Shown piece after piece: positions 1 through 12,639 of a DNA stretch of 64,000 nt (the stretch's first letter is position 1; each line of letters begins with the position of its first letter). The stretch is from Topomyia yanbarensis (taxonomy: Eukaryota > Arthropoda > Insecta > Diptera > Culicidae), in NCBI RefSeq assembly GCF_030247195.1, contig NC_080671.1:98071845-98135844 (forward strand), written 5' to 3'. Made by a program: the position numbers and the translations under genes. The notes under the pieces are model-generated. The model worked only from the letters and a program-made list of their open reading frames with translations, ran no database searches and was not told the origin of the DNA.

Positions 1-313
1 TTTTTAATGAAAAAATGTCGGAAATGTTATGACGCACAGTGAAGAGCTAAACCCCGAACGCTTCGGGTATGAATTATGGATGGTTGAAGTCTTTAGGAAG
101 GCATATTGGGTAGAGGTGAGCATTACAATTATGTTAATTAAATTTATTTTTATTATTTTTATCAGATGACGGAAAAATTTCACACTTTCCTTTTAGTTAC
201 TGTAAAATGAGCAATTTCATGTTGTTTACTAAATTATATTTATAAATGACTAACAGTGAAAATATAACTTTGAAAAAAAATGTCTGAAAATTATTATTTT
301 TTGGGTGTATTAA
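1..313. other. AT-rich DNA, nothing recognised
   Basis: No ORF of interest, RNA gene or bounded repeat was recognised. The stretch is AT-rich and ends at the TAA target duplication of the next element. Confidence 0.4.
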
Positions 314-609
314 GGGATCATCCATAAATGACGTAGCATTATATGGGGGAGGGGGGAGTTTTGTATTTTGCGATGATGTGTGACGACAGGGGGGCAGGGA
401 GTCATGTCATGCTACGTAGCTTTTTTAAAGGGGAATAGTATAGAATTTTTAAAAAATGTTATGGTGACAAGAGAGGCAGGGTTACCGTCAAGCTACGTAA
501 TTACCAGGGGGGGGGGGGGTATTTAGAGGTTTGTGACGAAATGCTACGATGGGGAGAGGGGGGTGTTAAAAATCACACAAAATATGCTACGTCATTTATG
601 GATGGTTCC
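314..609. mobile_element. PIF/Harbinger-like MITE, copy 1
   Basis: A 296-bp non-autonomous element. The left end begins GGGATCATCCATAAATGACG and the right end is its near-perfect inverse (ATTTATGGATGGTTCC). It is flanked by a 3-bp TAA duplication at 311-313 and 610-612. A 3-bp TWA target site is typical of PIF/Harbinger DNA transposons. The inside is G-rich with several poly-G runs and no coding capacity. A related 186-bp copy lies at 49490-49675. Seen directly: the terminal inverted repeats and duplications. The superfamily is inferred. Confidence 0.75.
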
Positions 610-631
610 TAAGGGGAGGTCAAGGTTTTAG

Positions 632-1256
632 CGTGAAAAAACACAATTTTTGCGATTTTTTTTTGGAATTTTGCGTGAAGCAAATTTATTAAAACTTTTG
701 TATAGTGTATCATTTGAATAATTTTCTGTAATTTTTATGCAAAAATATCAACAAACGACTCGGTGACGAAGCTTTTTGTACAAGGTCTCTGGAAAAAAAA
801 TTGATCTGCGATGTTACCTGCATTCCAAAACCACTTAACCGATTTTTTTTTTTCAAACTTTTCATTCACATTCTTTGTAAAAAATACCTAACCCCTACGT
901 TGAGTTTTTGAGATAATTTTTCATTTAAGGGGGTGTTTACTTAAAAAAGGGCGAAATCTTTCGTGAAAAATAGTATTTTTTTTATTTAAAATGCGCAAAA
1001 AATACCTTAATTAAAATTTTTTCTCAAAAACTCATCGTAGGGGTTAGGCATTTTTTAAAAAGAATGTGTATGTAAAGTATGGAAAAATCGGTTAGGTGGT
1101 TTTAGAATGACAGGGAACACCGCGTTTTTCCAGAGACGTTCTACAAAAAGCTTCGTCACCTAGTTGTATGTCAATATTTTTTTTGCTTGAACTACTTTTT
1201 TTGTTTGGACTATTCTACTGTATATTTGCCTAAAAGAAAATTTGTGATTTTTTCAC
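632..1256. repeat. Palindromic (foldback) element
   Basis: The two halves are imperfect inverted copies about a centre near 970. Matching blocks include 632-651 with 1237-1256, 757-792 with 1130-1166 (arms contain GGTGACGAAGCTTTTTGTA and its inverse), and the CTAACCCCTACG block near 890 with CGTAGGGGTTAG near 1040. There is no coding content. No clear target-site duplication was seen, so the ends are approximate. It is probably a foldback-type non-autonomous DNA element. Confidence 0.65.
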
Positions 1257-2962
1257 TGATGGGGGAATAATCATAGAAATCACAAGGTAAAGGGCTTGCT
1301 ATGCACATAAAATTTTCCGAAGCTGTTAATTACAATTTAACAATTTTAGTATTTAGATACGAGGGTACAATATTGGCAAAAAGAACTAAATTATTCAGGA
1401 AAAATTTTCCACTAATAAGCACGTACCAGAGTCACCTTAGCATAGTGATTCCCGTTACTCATTTCTAGATTGTTGGAGACAAAATATCGAAATGGCTTTG
1501 CAGTAGCGGTAGAAACGATCAGCAGCCAGACTCGGGCAAACATATTCATATTCAAATGAAGATATTTGAATTAATAATGCCGTATAGGTTTCTACGGATC
1601 AATCGATCGTCCGTCTGATTAAATTGTGGGAAGCTATGATATTCGAACCAGAAAAACCATTTCGTATCAACGGGGTTCTAGTTCACTCCAAGACCGGCCG
1701 ATCGATCGATGCTGCGATGCTGGAAAGCTAATAACGATAATAATATGTATGAGTAATGGCATTCGCGAAAGCTTCTGAGGCTTCTGAACAAGAAGTGGTA
1801 TAATTTTCATATCAAATATTGAATATACCGTATATTTGTTTGGCTAGGAATTCAGCGGCATCGGTTGGATAGGATGGATCGGAAGAAGCAGAAACATGTC
1901 GTTGGCACAGCATCAGCTCAGCATTGTGATGCGACGTTGACAAAAGTGGCTTGCTGATGTCATGACTTACCTACAGCACAGAGGAGTACCGTGAAATGTT
2001 GTATCTATGAATAATTTCTAGTTTTACGCTCATGTGGCATACAGTATTTTGGTCATCATGTACGAGTTTACAAATAATTTAATAAGACTATTAACTCTTA
2101 GAATTTTTTACATATGACCCTTGTGCAAAACTAACACAGACTTATAAGAGTGACTGATCTTAAATCATGAGATTTTTTTCTTCACACGGAGAAAATATTG
2201 CAATTTGTCTTCTGAAAGTTTAGATACACCATGCAAATTCGAAACAAATCGGTCGGACGATTGACCAAAGTTCCTAGAGTATTGACAACAATATTGCCTT
2301 GCTATAATTAAATTACAAATACAGCAAATATCTTTCCAATATATAAATTAGTATAAACTTTCAGGTTTTCAATAATAACCGTAATGGACTCCACCATTCC
2401 GTATTTCAACATGATGCATGCAATGGACTTATCGGAAGTACACAAGGACTAAATATATAGCCGTACGTCGCATTGCAGGTTGTTAAGCCCAATAAAGTTT
2501 CCTTCCTCGGTTATGTTATTCAATGTTATTTATACAGAATACCATGTATGATGGACCTGTTTAAAGCCAAGGCTGAAGGCTTAGCATTGGGAAACCTAAT
2601 ATGGTAAAACACATATGCTTTGATTAGTGCTTACATGCATGCTTGTTGCAATTATATTTGCCTTTAACAGCTCATGAAATGAAGAATGATAAATTGTATC
2701 ATTATTCATTCAACGAATGTACAAATATTTCTGCATCTAAAATGATTTCCTCCCATATTCTTCATCTCAGTGATTAAGTTCATTTTGGCATCACGTGTTC
2801 TGTGACGAAATATCGAAACAAAGATCCGTCGTGAACGCGACATCCGTAAACTAATATTTAGCCTGTCCAGAATACTATTTTCATAAGTTTCAATTCTCCA
2901 CGGAAACACACAAAAAATCTCCACATAAAAGGGTTTTGTTGGTTTTACGGTTTCTTGTTAAA
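1257..2962. other. Intergenic DNA, nothing recognised
   Basis: Mixed AT-rich sequence with only short open frames and no recognisable domain. No RNA gene or bounded repeat was recognised. Confidence 0.35.
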
Positions 2963-2970
2963 GCTATATG

Positions 2971-3440
2971 CAGTGCTCGTAAATTTCAAGATCAGTTACC
3001 TATTTCTGCTTGCATTTACCGAAACCGACATTCAGATTCAACGCCTCCCTCATTGATTCACTTTCCAACTGACTGGAATTTCATACAGAATTGAATGCTT
3101 TTGAGCAGAGGGAATGAAAATTCCTTCACCAACCAAAGCATTCATTTGATATTATGTGGACATTTCGAAGGCAGAAGTTGGCATCTTTTACATTTTCGAG
3201 CATAATCGAACTGCGTAATCTATATCTGGTGCACTTTTGTTGAAAAATCTCACTCGTAGGTAGAGTAGAAACAAAGTTCAGCTTGCCTCTGAAATCGAAC
3301 ATGTCCGAACCTGAATGCGCTGTATCGGGAGAACGAATGACGAAGGAAACGAACCAAACATTTCATTCATCGCAGCGGGCATGAATTGAATTTCGTTTTC
3401 TTTCAAGTTCACGCAGGTATATCATTTTTTTTAAGCTCTG
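2971..3440. mobile_element. hAT-like 470-bp MITE, copy 1
   Basis: The element starts CAGTGCTCGTAAATTTCA and ends TTTTAAGCTCTG (inverse CAGAGCTTAAAA). It is flanked by the 8-bp duplication GCTATATG (2963-2970) and GCTATATC (3441-3448), one mismatch. CAG-type ends and 8-bp duplications are the hallmark of hAT transposons. The same family is present at 32444-32913 (also exactly 470 bp, same orientation) and, inverted and more diverged, at 41323-41791. It has no transposase, so it is non-autonomous. Confidence 0.82.
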
Positions 3441-3537
3441 GCTATATCACGGGATAGTGCAGCATAGTACAGATTTTTCTAACCCAAAAAAACGAGACTC
3501 AAATGTTCTGTAAATTAAGCTATACGCCGTTATTTCA

Positions 3538-3650
3538 TTTTTTGTGAATTATGCCTAACATCCATTATACCAATCGTTCATTATGCCTAATCTACATTAT
3601 GCCTAACATATTTATGACAAGTGTAAATATGCCAAACGTGGCGCATCAAG
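3538..3650. repeat. Degenerate ATTATGCC repeat
   Basis: Short iterations of the motif ATTATGCCTAACAT or variants occur four to five times. The same kind of motif (ATTATGCCAAATGTCC) recurs in two blocks at 57440-57560 and 58005-58120. This is a dispersed low-order repeat of unknown origin. Confidence 0.5.
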
Positions 3651-3954
3651 TTCTAATTGGGAAAGGGCTACATTGAATATTTTTGAAAGGCTTGAAATAA
3701 ATGGAAAGAGAAGCAACTAGCCGGTGGTCTTTAAGACAAGATGGAATTGATGCTCAACCGGTTTCATAAACCGAGTAGGACTCTTCAAATGACGCTTTTA
3801 GATAGTTGTGACCGAATAAACCAAAAGTAACTCTAAAACGTTTAGTTACGCTGAAAACTGCTCAAATTTCCGTTGAACATAACCTTCAGTAAATGTTGAA
3901 GCATTCGGATAAGCAGAAAATAGAAACTTTAAGATCATCAGTCTATCTACTGAC

Positions 3955-5385
3955 TAGAGATGGTCGGGTTCGGGTTTTTGAAATTTTAAATTTTCGGGTT
4001 TGGATCGGGATCGGGTCTTTCGAATTTGTAATTTTCGGACTCGGGTCGGGTTCGGGTTTTGAATAGATCACACCCAACCAATTCTTGACGCTGTTTACGT
4101 CTATACACAACACCCTCTCTCTTTTTGTAGTATTAACTTTATTTACTGTAGTTTACTTCGTGATATGAATGGATGACGCAATTAAATTTAACCTTTAAAT
4201 CGCTAGAATTCGTTAATTTTCTGATGCCTAACTCCGGAATGTAGAGACAATCTTTCAACGATGGCACTCATATGGTAATGGTATACTAGCGCCACTATCA
4301 ATTCAGTAGTACATATATAAAACAAGCACTTTCTGTCAGATCGTACCTGGGCTAGACCGTTGCATGATCCGGATTCCTTAATGAAAATACATGAATTTCC
4401 ACTATTTTAATGAATCTTTCGTAAAAATATTGTGTGTTCTGTTCAAGCCATGAGCGGATTTGTAGAGTCGTTCCGAGAACTCCATTGGAGATGTCGAAAT
4501 ATCTCTACTAGCGCGCATACCGTACTAGCTAATGATGTGACATCAAGAACGCTTCAGAGAATTTTGATTGACACCCTTCGACACAAGTTTAAGTACGACC
4601 GTACCAATCAGTAATGCGGGTGGCGTCGTGTAAACTGTCGAATACGATTTGCCAATTTACCGTGCCTTATTTAATACATGTAATAAATTATACGAAACTG
4701 CTCTTGCAGGAATGGTTTTCGATAAAGAAAAACTAAAAATTTTGGTTAAGTACGATGGGCAAGGTTGTTTTAATCTGTCACCATTATGTCTCTTGTTTCC
4801 CCATGCGTTAATCGCCGATTTATTTTACTTTTCGGTTAAGATAACGAAGATTTATAAGTTTCGTAAAACATTACAAATGCGACGTTTAATAATAGTAAAT
4901 ATAAATGCCAATTCCTCTCACCAGTAATTCGTTTTGCCATAGGCAGATATAACTGGACACATATGGTGCTACTTCAGGTTTGAGTGATTCTATAATGATT
5001 TTAGATGATTCTTTTGGATGAGCCTTGGATCCAGCTCGGGTGCCTAAATTTAAAAATCTTCGGGATCTGTGGTTGATTCTCCGTATTAACAAGGTTCAGA
5101 TTGGGTTTCTCGAATTATAAATTTTCTGGTTCGGGTCGGGTTCGGGTTTTTAAACATTGAAATTATCGGGTTCGGGTCGGCATCGGGTTTTACAAAATTT
5201 TCATTTCCGGGTTCGGTTCGAGTTCGGGTTTTGCAATTTTAAAATGTTCGGGCTCGGGTCGGGTTCGGGTTTTTCGAATTTTAATATTTCGGGCTCGGGT
5301 TAGGTTTGGGTTTTTCAATTTTCAAGCTCTCGGGTTCGGGTCGTGTTCGGGTTCGATAAAATTGAAACCCGACCATCTTCTGAGC
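3955..5385. mobile_element. TIR element with GGGTTCGGGT subterminal repeats
   Basis: The left end reads AGAGATGGTCGGGTTCGGG and the right end is the inverse of AGAAGATGGTCGGGTTTC, so 3955-5385 is bounded by inverted termini. Both flanks hold tandem GGGTTCGGGTTTTT-type units separated by AT-rich spacers: about three on the left (3960-4065) and seven or more on the right (5095-5370). The middle (4300-4930) has two short open frames, 4432-4614 and 4649-4927, that match no family I recognise and may be transposase remnants. TAGAG/CAGAA termini resemble hAT ends, but no 8-bp duplication is visible, so the superfamily is open. Confidence 0.6.
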
Positions 5386-5510
5386 TCGCACAAATCAGAA
5401 GAAAAAAATCGCTACGCTATAGGCACCAATGTAGCAAGCTAGCGCTTTGTTCTATATCTAGTGCGCAAACAGTAGTGTATCAGTAAATTAAGTCTGCAAA
5501 GAAAACAAAA

Positions 5511-6165
5511 GTGCCCATGCTACAGGATGACACAATTTCGATCGACTTTAATAAAACTAGTGTTAGACCTACAGTTCAGGAGATGGAAGAACTAATTGAA
5601 GTTACAATGGAACTTAACCTCGCCGAAGTCATGCACAATCAGTTACATCACGTGAAAAACTGTGTTTTGATTACGTTTACAAGTTTAGCACAGGCAGAAA
5701 ACTTCATTTCAAAGAGCAAAATACAACACGAGGTCGGTTTTAATAATATCAGAATCAAAAACTCCGTGTAAATGGAAATTCTGTAACCAGACAATCCATT
5801 ACGGAAAAGCATGCGCCGAAGCAACTAGTCAAAACTGTTGTTTTTGGCTTATCTGTAACAAGCAGCCACCGACACTTACAATTAAAACAAAAACAACGAC
5901 CCAATTAACCAATAATGAAGGAACAACGACCACGACAACCGTTCCCAAACCAAGAACTAGCATCACCAATAAAAAAGCAAATACCGATGAAAACGGATTA
6001 ACAACAGCGACCAGTAAGAACAAGAAACAAATAAGAACCTCTGACCGCGAACAACAAGAAAGCAGCACCGATGATGACATGGACATGAACGATAATGCGA
6101 GAGAAGGCAGACTGAATGGCCCCCAAGCAGCGAAGGATAAGAGTCAACAAGATCTAACAGACAGA
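5511..6165 (+). pseudogene. LINE ORF1 (gag-like) relic
   Basis: The frame from 5511 opens with an 86-residue segment resembling the nucleic-acid-binding N-terminal half of LINE ORF1 proteins (acidic start, then a block around VMHNQLHHVKNCVLITF). After a stop near 5769, another frame carries a Cys-rich stretch (C-x4-C, H-YGKAC) and a Thr/Asn/Lys/Asp-rich linker ending near 6165. It is followed directly by ORF2 remnants at 6175-8520, which fixes the order of a non-LTR retrotransposon. In a live element this protein would coat the RNA template. Broken by stops and frameshifts, so not functional. Family membership is inferred from order and a weak motif match. Confidence 0.55.
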
Positions 6166-6174
6166 CGTTCTTGG

Positions 6175-8520
6175 TATTTTTTTAGTTTTACATATTGTAA
6201 AAACTTAAAAGATCAATGGCTCAGTTGTGCTAACGCATTGAGCCGTGTCCAAAAAGATACTTTAATCTCGATTTTCGAAGAACTTGCTTGTCAAATCTCG
6301 GTACGACGACTGGCACCGAATTTATGGAATACTTAAGTTGTAGAAATCTGCACATACTATATGTAAGAAATCGTCCAACATTTGCACGAGCGGGCATAGA
6401 AGAAGCGTTAGATATAACTCTCTGCTCTGACAGTATTACGCATGAGTTGGCAAACTGGCTCGTACCAAACGAGCTCGAATTGTCGTTATCTGATCATAAG
6501 TCTTTGATCATTTAAACGTCTCGCTTGATACCGTCACATATCGTACTCCCAAATCTACGAGCTGGGACCTCTACGAAGAATTTTGCTCCGTATAAGTATC
6601 CGGGAAAAGACGGAATAATTCCAGATCTACTTCAAAGAGGAACACTTCAAGCATATTTTGAAAAATCCTCTTACTTGTAGTTTTGTCATTGGCGTGGCGG
6701 AATATAACTGGAAAGATCATTCCCAAAGGTGGCCGCTTCACTTACATCGATCAGTCTGACCTCCTTCCTTCTCAAATCAGTGGAACGTTTAATCGACCAC
6801 TACATTCGGGATGTTAATTTGGACAAGCACCTGCCGCTGCATGCAACACTGTCTACAACACTGAAAAAACAATCAAGTTAGGAGTTTTTCTTGGTATTGA
6901 AGCTGCTTTTGACAACGCGTCTTTCGAATCCATTTTGGAAGCAGCGCGAGATCATGGAGTACCTTCATATATCACGTATCTGCGTATGTCCTCAAGGTGG
7001 TATGCTGTCACCACTTCTATGGAAGCTTGTTGCTGATGGCTTGTTGAGGAAACTTAATGAGCTTGGGTTTCAAACATATGGTTTCGCCGATGATTATCAT
7101 ATAATGATCACCGGTATTTGCATTAACACACTTTTCGATTTGATGCAATAATCCTTATTTGTTTATGAGTATTGGTATCTTGTTGTTGGACTATCAGTTA
7201 ATCCAAATAGAACATCAATGGTGCTTTTCACACAACGAAGGATTACAACCGGAACTCGTACTGGCATACGGGGGCCTTGTTTTGTGGCAAAAGGGAGAAG
7301 TCATGATAATCCAATTAAAGTTGAAACCATCTTCAGAGGATGATCTTGATGGCGAAGACTGGTGCGTGCTCGACAACACCTACTGCTACTCTAGAGGCAC
7401 TCTTGAGCATGTGGCCCCAAATGGTAGCTTGGGATCGATATATACTTACATCCAGTGACCTTACACTGACATGTAGTTTTCCTTTTAAATCTTTCAATGT
7501 GAGGATTCCTCCTCCCGAGGAATGGCTGTCTGACTGAATGGAGAATACGTAGTTTGTTATACTGACGGTTCTTTGTTGGAGAGCCGAGCCGATCCTGGTG
7601 TCTATTGTCTAGAAATGAGATTAAACCAATCTCATTCGCTTGGTAGATACTGTACAGTATTCCGAAACACAAATCTTCGCAATTCTGTATGGTGTACAAT
7701 CAGCACTTCAACGGGGAATTTGCGGTAAAAGAATCTATTTTTGCTCTGACGGCAAGGCTGCCCTGAAAGCACTTAGTTCGTCAGATTCGAGATCGAAATT
7801 AGTAATCGTAAGTCGAATTCAAATTGAAGAACTTAGGCTCTCAAATGCTATCTACCTTCTATGGGAACACGGTCATTCCGGTAATACTGGAAATTAATGA
7901 GCGAACGATTTGGCTAGAGCGGGCACTGCGACTGACTTCGTTGGTCCAGAGCCAGTTCTACCACTGTCGATAAGTTGGATAAAGCACAAGATGCGCTCTT
8001 GGGCTGCATCCAAACATGCCAACAATTGGCGTAGCTTGCAAACTTGAGTACAACCAAAGTCATTTCGGCAGGATGTGGGCCTGAAAATGCCAAAGAATTT
8101 GCTGAAATTGCAGCAAGTACAATTGCAGTATTCTAGTCAGTGCTCTGACTGGACATTGCAAACTCAATTATCACATGGCTACTACTCAGCGTGCTGAGTA
8201 TTATTCGCGTGATCTTTGTGAATTCGACTGCGGAGCTTCATATCATATTATATCATATATAATGCGATAATACCGTTACACAGAGAATTCTTTGCACGTA
8301 TCAAGGACAAACTAATACTTGCCATTACTGTGAAAAATGGCACATTACAGACTACCATGCTCAGAAACTACTGAACACAAACAATTGCCAAATTTGTGGC
8401 AGCTGCTTAGGTAATATTGACAACTGCAAAATCTGCGTCAACTATCTCAAAATCTACAGCACAGAACCATCATTGAGGAAGTTCACACTCGTAAAGGCAA
8501 GAAGCAAGAAATAAATCAGA
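6175..8520 (+). pseudogene. LINE ORF2 relic: endonuclease, RT, RNase H
   Basis: Pieces in three frames keep the domain order of a Loa/I/R1-type LINE. The endonuclease C-terminus is at 6270-6514 with ALDITLCSD and the SDHKS box. The RT entry motif PGKDGI lies near 6605. A substrate-box-like segment is near 6890-6950, PQGGMLSPLLW near 6990 and the catalytic YGFADD near 7078. An RNase H domain has YTDGS near 7553, SDGKAAL near 7747 and GHSG near 7868, followed by the DLARAGT segment. Its job would have been target-primed reverse transcription. Many stops and frameshifts make it dead. The RNase H domain excludes clades that lack one; the exact clade needs a tree. Confidence 0.82.
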
Positions 8521-9744
8521 TGTTCGCGAACATAAAGGCAGCAAACTATGACGATGACATGGAAGTATACAACAGCGAGATAGTAATGAACAACAATCTT
8601 GCAATAAACCATAAAAACGTGTAAATGAAAAATTCGTGCAAAAGAAGACAGGGCAAAAAGTGGTAAAACATCGGTTTTACTGAGATTTACCCACGAATGT
8701 ATTAATAACTTTGCTGATATGAAGAAACGTACACAGTACCAATAGAACTAACGATCATAATTTCGTTGTTTTTTTTTGCAATCGGATATCAATTGCTGCT
8801 AAATCACATATTAGTCAATCAATCAAAGAATGGATAGAAAATGTTTGCTTCCAGTTTTCGATTTTTGATAAAGTTCACTCAATGAACTTAATGTTGCGAC
8901 CAGCAGCACACATTTTTGTGGCTTTCTGCGGTATCCATGTAAGTTAGAAAATAACGTGACAACGAACAGACATCCATAGGCAACTGTAGCGACTAAAATG
9001 TTGTGACTGACTGAATCTATAAACTGGGAAAAACGTTTCGATTTCATGTCTTCAGTATGTGACTCGTTCTGATTTTGTTCATTATGGAATAATATAAAAG
9101 AGATGATCAGAAATCACGTAGAAAATAGAATCAACAAATCGGAATCAACTCAAGAGGACCTCTTGTGTCTTCTCTATACACTCAACACGAGTGCTTTCGG
9201 AATTGCGCTCCGATTTTCTCATTTCGGTTTGAATAAAACGACATTTTCGAAAGAACGTTATCCATGCAACTTTGATGCATTAGATGCAACAACTTTAATT
9301 GAAACTGTTTCCCAAATTGTGATAAAACAAACCTGTTATCAAACAACCATTACAACTTTATTCAAGAAGTCTTACATCTCTTCCAATCTTGATCATGATA
9401 GCGAAAAAAAAATCAAGAGCTAATTACATTTATTCAAGAAACAAATGACTTACTGAGCAGGAGGCTGGAGTCAACATATTTATTTCACGAATTCTCGTAT
9501 TGACTTAGAAAGGGTAAGCATCATAGCAAATCCAACTGCCAGAAGGAACTAGACAGTAAACCATACACACTGCCTCTGCCAAAAAATTTACAAAAAGTTC
9601 CACATGAATCGGATAAACTGCAGTAATTTAATAACAGAGAAATTTGAAAAGAAGCCTCTTCGGCAAAGGAGAAGTCAGTGCGATGTGTTCTCTTCCATGT
9701 GTCGGAAGCAACTTATATTGATATTATTAAATTTTGGTTTTTGA
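8521..9744. other. LINE tail region and unassigned DNA
   Basis: The first part (to about 8640) probably belongs to the 3' end of the preceding LINE. A 106-codon plus-strand frame at 9103-9423 and a 74-codon minus-strand frame at 8823-9047 with a possible membrane segment have no recognisable family. A segment near 9675-9730 (ATGTGTCGGAAGCAACTT) resembles one near 42290, so both may be tails of related retroelements. Confidence 0.35.
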
Positions 9745-12490
9745 CGTAGGACTACGTCTTTGTTTTCGATATGGGGGTGCACTTTGCAAATTCTACCAAA
9801 ATGGAATGTAACGAAAAGTTAAATTTTAAACGCATATAATTCAGCCAAAAATAAATTTTCAAATTTTTTATACATATCGTCCCGAAATACTTCTAAGAAT
9901 AGATTCAAACAGATAAACCCAAAGATTTTTGATATCATGGCATTAAAAATTTAAATAATGAACAACCTAGTCAAAATATCGCGCATTTACACACAGAAGA
10001 TAGCGCTTCCCAAGTCCGGCACGACAGATTTGTGCACCTAGCGCGCTACGCTTCTATGAATGACCTCATCATCGACTATTTAAAGAACGGATTTGGCCAG
10101 ACACGCTCAATTGCCTGTTAAACGGCAGGCGGAGCAGATCACTGCGCTGTGTTTTTTTACAGCCAGTGTATTGAGATATTCACCGAAATATACACGCCGC
10201 TCCAACTGCTTCCTAAATGCCGCTGTAAGGTTGTCAGTAAATTTTTGGTTTAACTAGCACATGTATTTGCTATTTGCGCTTGAAATTAGGTAATGTAGTG
10301 GTAGTAATAAGCCAGGATTTGATTAATTAGTTTAACTCATTTAACCAATTTTATCGATTCTGTAATTTAAAAAGGAGTTTGAATTATACGGAACGTGGTG
10401 AATTTGGCACCAGTTGCAACTAGTATAATCAACCTGCACAAAGTGTTGCATAACACAGTGCTGTTTTTTGGAACAAAATGTGTTACCATTCAGCCCTTTG
10501 CTATGCAAAATCACGATATTATGACAGATGGGCTAAGCGCGGCGTTCCATGGAGCGCAACCGTTCCTTTCAATCGGGAAAGGCCGCGTACAATTTTGGGG
10601 AAATGCGTTAATAGTGTCGTGGTGGTACTAGTTGTCTCTTTCGCTCTACCCATAATCATCAGCGTTGACGCATTTTGCATTGTGCGCTTGGGTTCAATGT
10701 TTGTGGCGAATGTGTAGGTAGGTAGGGGAACTGGCGTTAAGCAAATTCATTATTTTCTAACTAATAAGTGAATGAGATATTATAATCACCTTATATGTTC
10801 CTTGCTAGACATGTTTTGTACATATCTGGTAAAAATAGTTTGTCATAAACACATTTTTTTTGCAACATGATTCTTGATTACAAAACAGGTCCAAAAAATG
10901 AGACATGTTTATAGCGTGTTGGTAAAATGAACATGTGGCGGTGGTAAAATGAACAGCTTCTGGTGACCTGCGGAATGTATGCAATGCGCAGCGTTGGAAA
11001 GCATTTTCCGATCAATGCTGATATCCCATCGGATCTTGAGCTTTGCATACACAGGGCATTTTGTAGGCAAAAAAGCTTATCACGGAAAAATTGAATTTTC
11101 ATGACGTAATATTAACCAATTTACAATCCTGTGACATCGAAACACATCTACAAACTTGGGGTTATCAATGAGTGTTTGAACTTTTAGGATCTATTGGAGA
11201 GAAGTGAAGATATAGTAACTTGAAGTTAGCGTTACACCCTGCTCATTTTATCCCTTACGACATTTTATTTTCAAACAGCTGTTCTGATTGAACCATTTTG
11301 TCCTGGTCCTCACATATTGCAGTGAACTATCTGCAAGAAGTTCAATTACTATGATGTAACACCATTTTCAGAATAAAATTAAAATGTGACCACAAAAGAC
11401 CTTAACATCAGTGACAAACATGAATGCCGATTTTGGTTTTTATCATATTTATTTTACATTCGACAGCTTTTTATCAAATGAAATGATTTCAATATCCTTT
11501 GAATACTTTTTCTGTAATGTCGCAGATTTTTTTCACAATTTTTGATCACAGATTCTTTTTCATAGATGGCAGTTTATTGGCATTTTGATGAAAATTTCAC
11601 AGATTTTTGTAAATATTGTAATTTTTCGGAAATTTATCACAGATTTTCAAAGATTTTTTCTCTGTTTTAGTTATCACAGATGGTAAAAAGATATTTTTGG
11701 CCGAAACACAGATTTCAATGTGGCATCCCTGTTTGTTAGCGGTTGCATGCGTAACCTGCATGATAGCAATCTGTGCTTTCGTTGCACAAAGACGAAAACG
11801 TTCTTAGCAGCAAATTTACGCGGATCGATGAAAAGCACAAAGAAAGTTTATTATTTACGTTCGACAAATTCATTGATTCATTTACACTTCGCGTGATTCA
11901 TTTCCACTCAGCCGATACTATTTTGAATCTGCTAACAGATACATACTACAAAGCCTATTTATCAATGAATACACTGCCATTCGAAAAACCGTTGCAGAAC
12001 GCATCTAAGTCCATATATAAAATTCACTTCATTTGTACTTTAGGAAAATTACAATAATGGCAAAATATAACTAGAAAGCTTGGTCTATACATGAGATGTG
12101 ATTATATTGCCTAAAATTTGATTTTTCTTCACCGGTCCAAACAATCCAAATTTTTTTACAATCCAATTTTTTTTACAATTTTTAAAAGCTGATCTTGTGC
12201 TATAAAGATTTAGCTCCAGATATTAGTTCGGTCACGGTTTTCTGTCTTCTTTCTTCAGACCTTCTCAAATAAGTTTAATCGTATGCGATCACCTACTACA
12301 AATGAAAGGACCTGATAACCAAGAAGGTTTGGTTCAATATGCAACATTCGATGTGGATTGGTTGTGCTTATATTATACTTAAGAAATATATTTGATTTAT
12401 TATTGTTCTAAATGTACTAAGAAAATAAATATTTCACATTAAGTAGTATAGTCCTACGTCTACAGTTCGTGCATCCCCATAGGGCTGCCC
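9745..12490. repeat. Repeat block bounded by GACGTAGGACTA motifs
   Basis: The left border carries the near-palindrome GACGTAGGACTACGTC (about 9746). Near the right border (12452-12463) is the inverted motif TAGTCCTACGTC. Between them lie an LTR- or promoter-like GC-richer segment with CTATTTAAAG near 10078, two overlapping open frames at 10395-10717 (79 residues, the second with a hydrophobic Val-rich stretch), and a run of CACAGATTTTT-type iterations at 11520-11730. A 94-codon frame at 11773-12057 is unrecognised. I treat this as transposon-derived, but no superfamily can be assigned from sequence alone. Confidence 0.35.
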
Positions 12491-12639
12491 CTTGTAGTTT
12501 TTTTCCATATGTTTAAATTGACACGGCATTTGCGAAAGCTTTTTACGCCAAAGTTTCTTTTTTTACATAGCATGTTACAAAAATCCTTAAGGCTAATTTT
12601 AACTATACTAGTAATTTGTCTAAAACTAACAATGTAATC

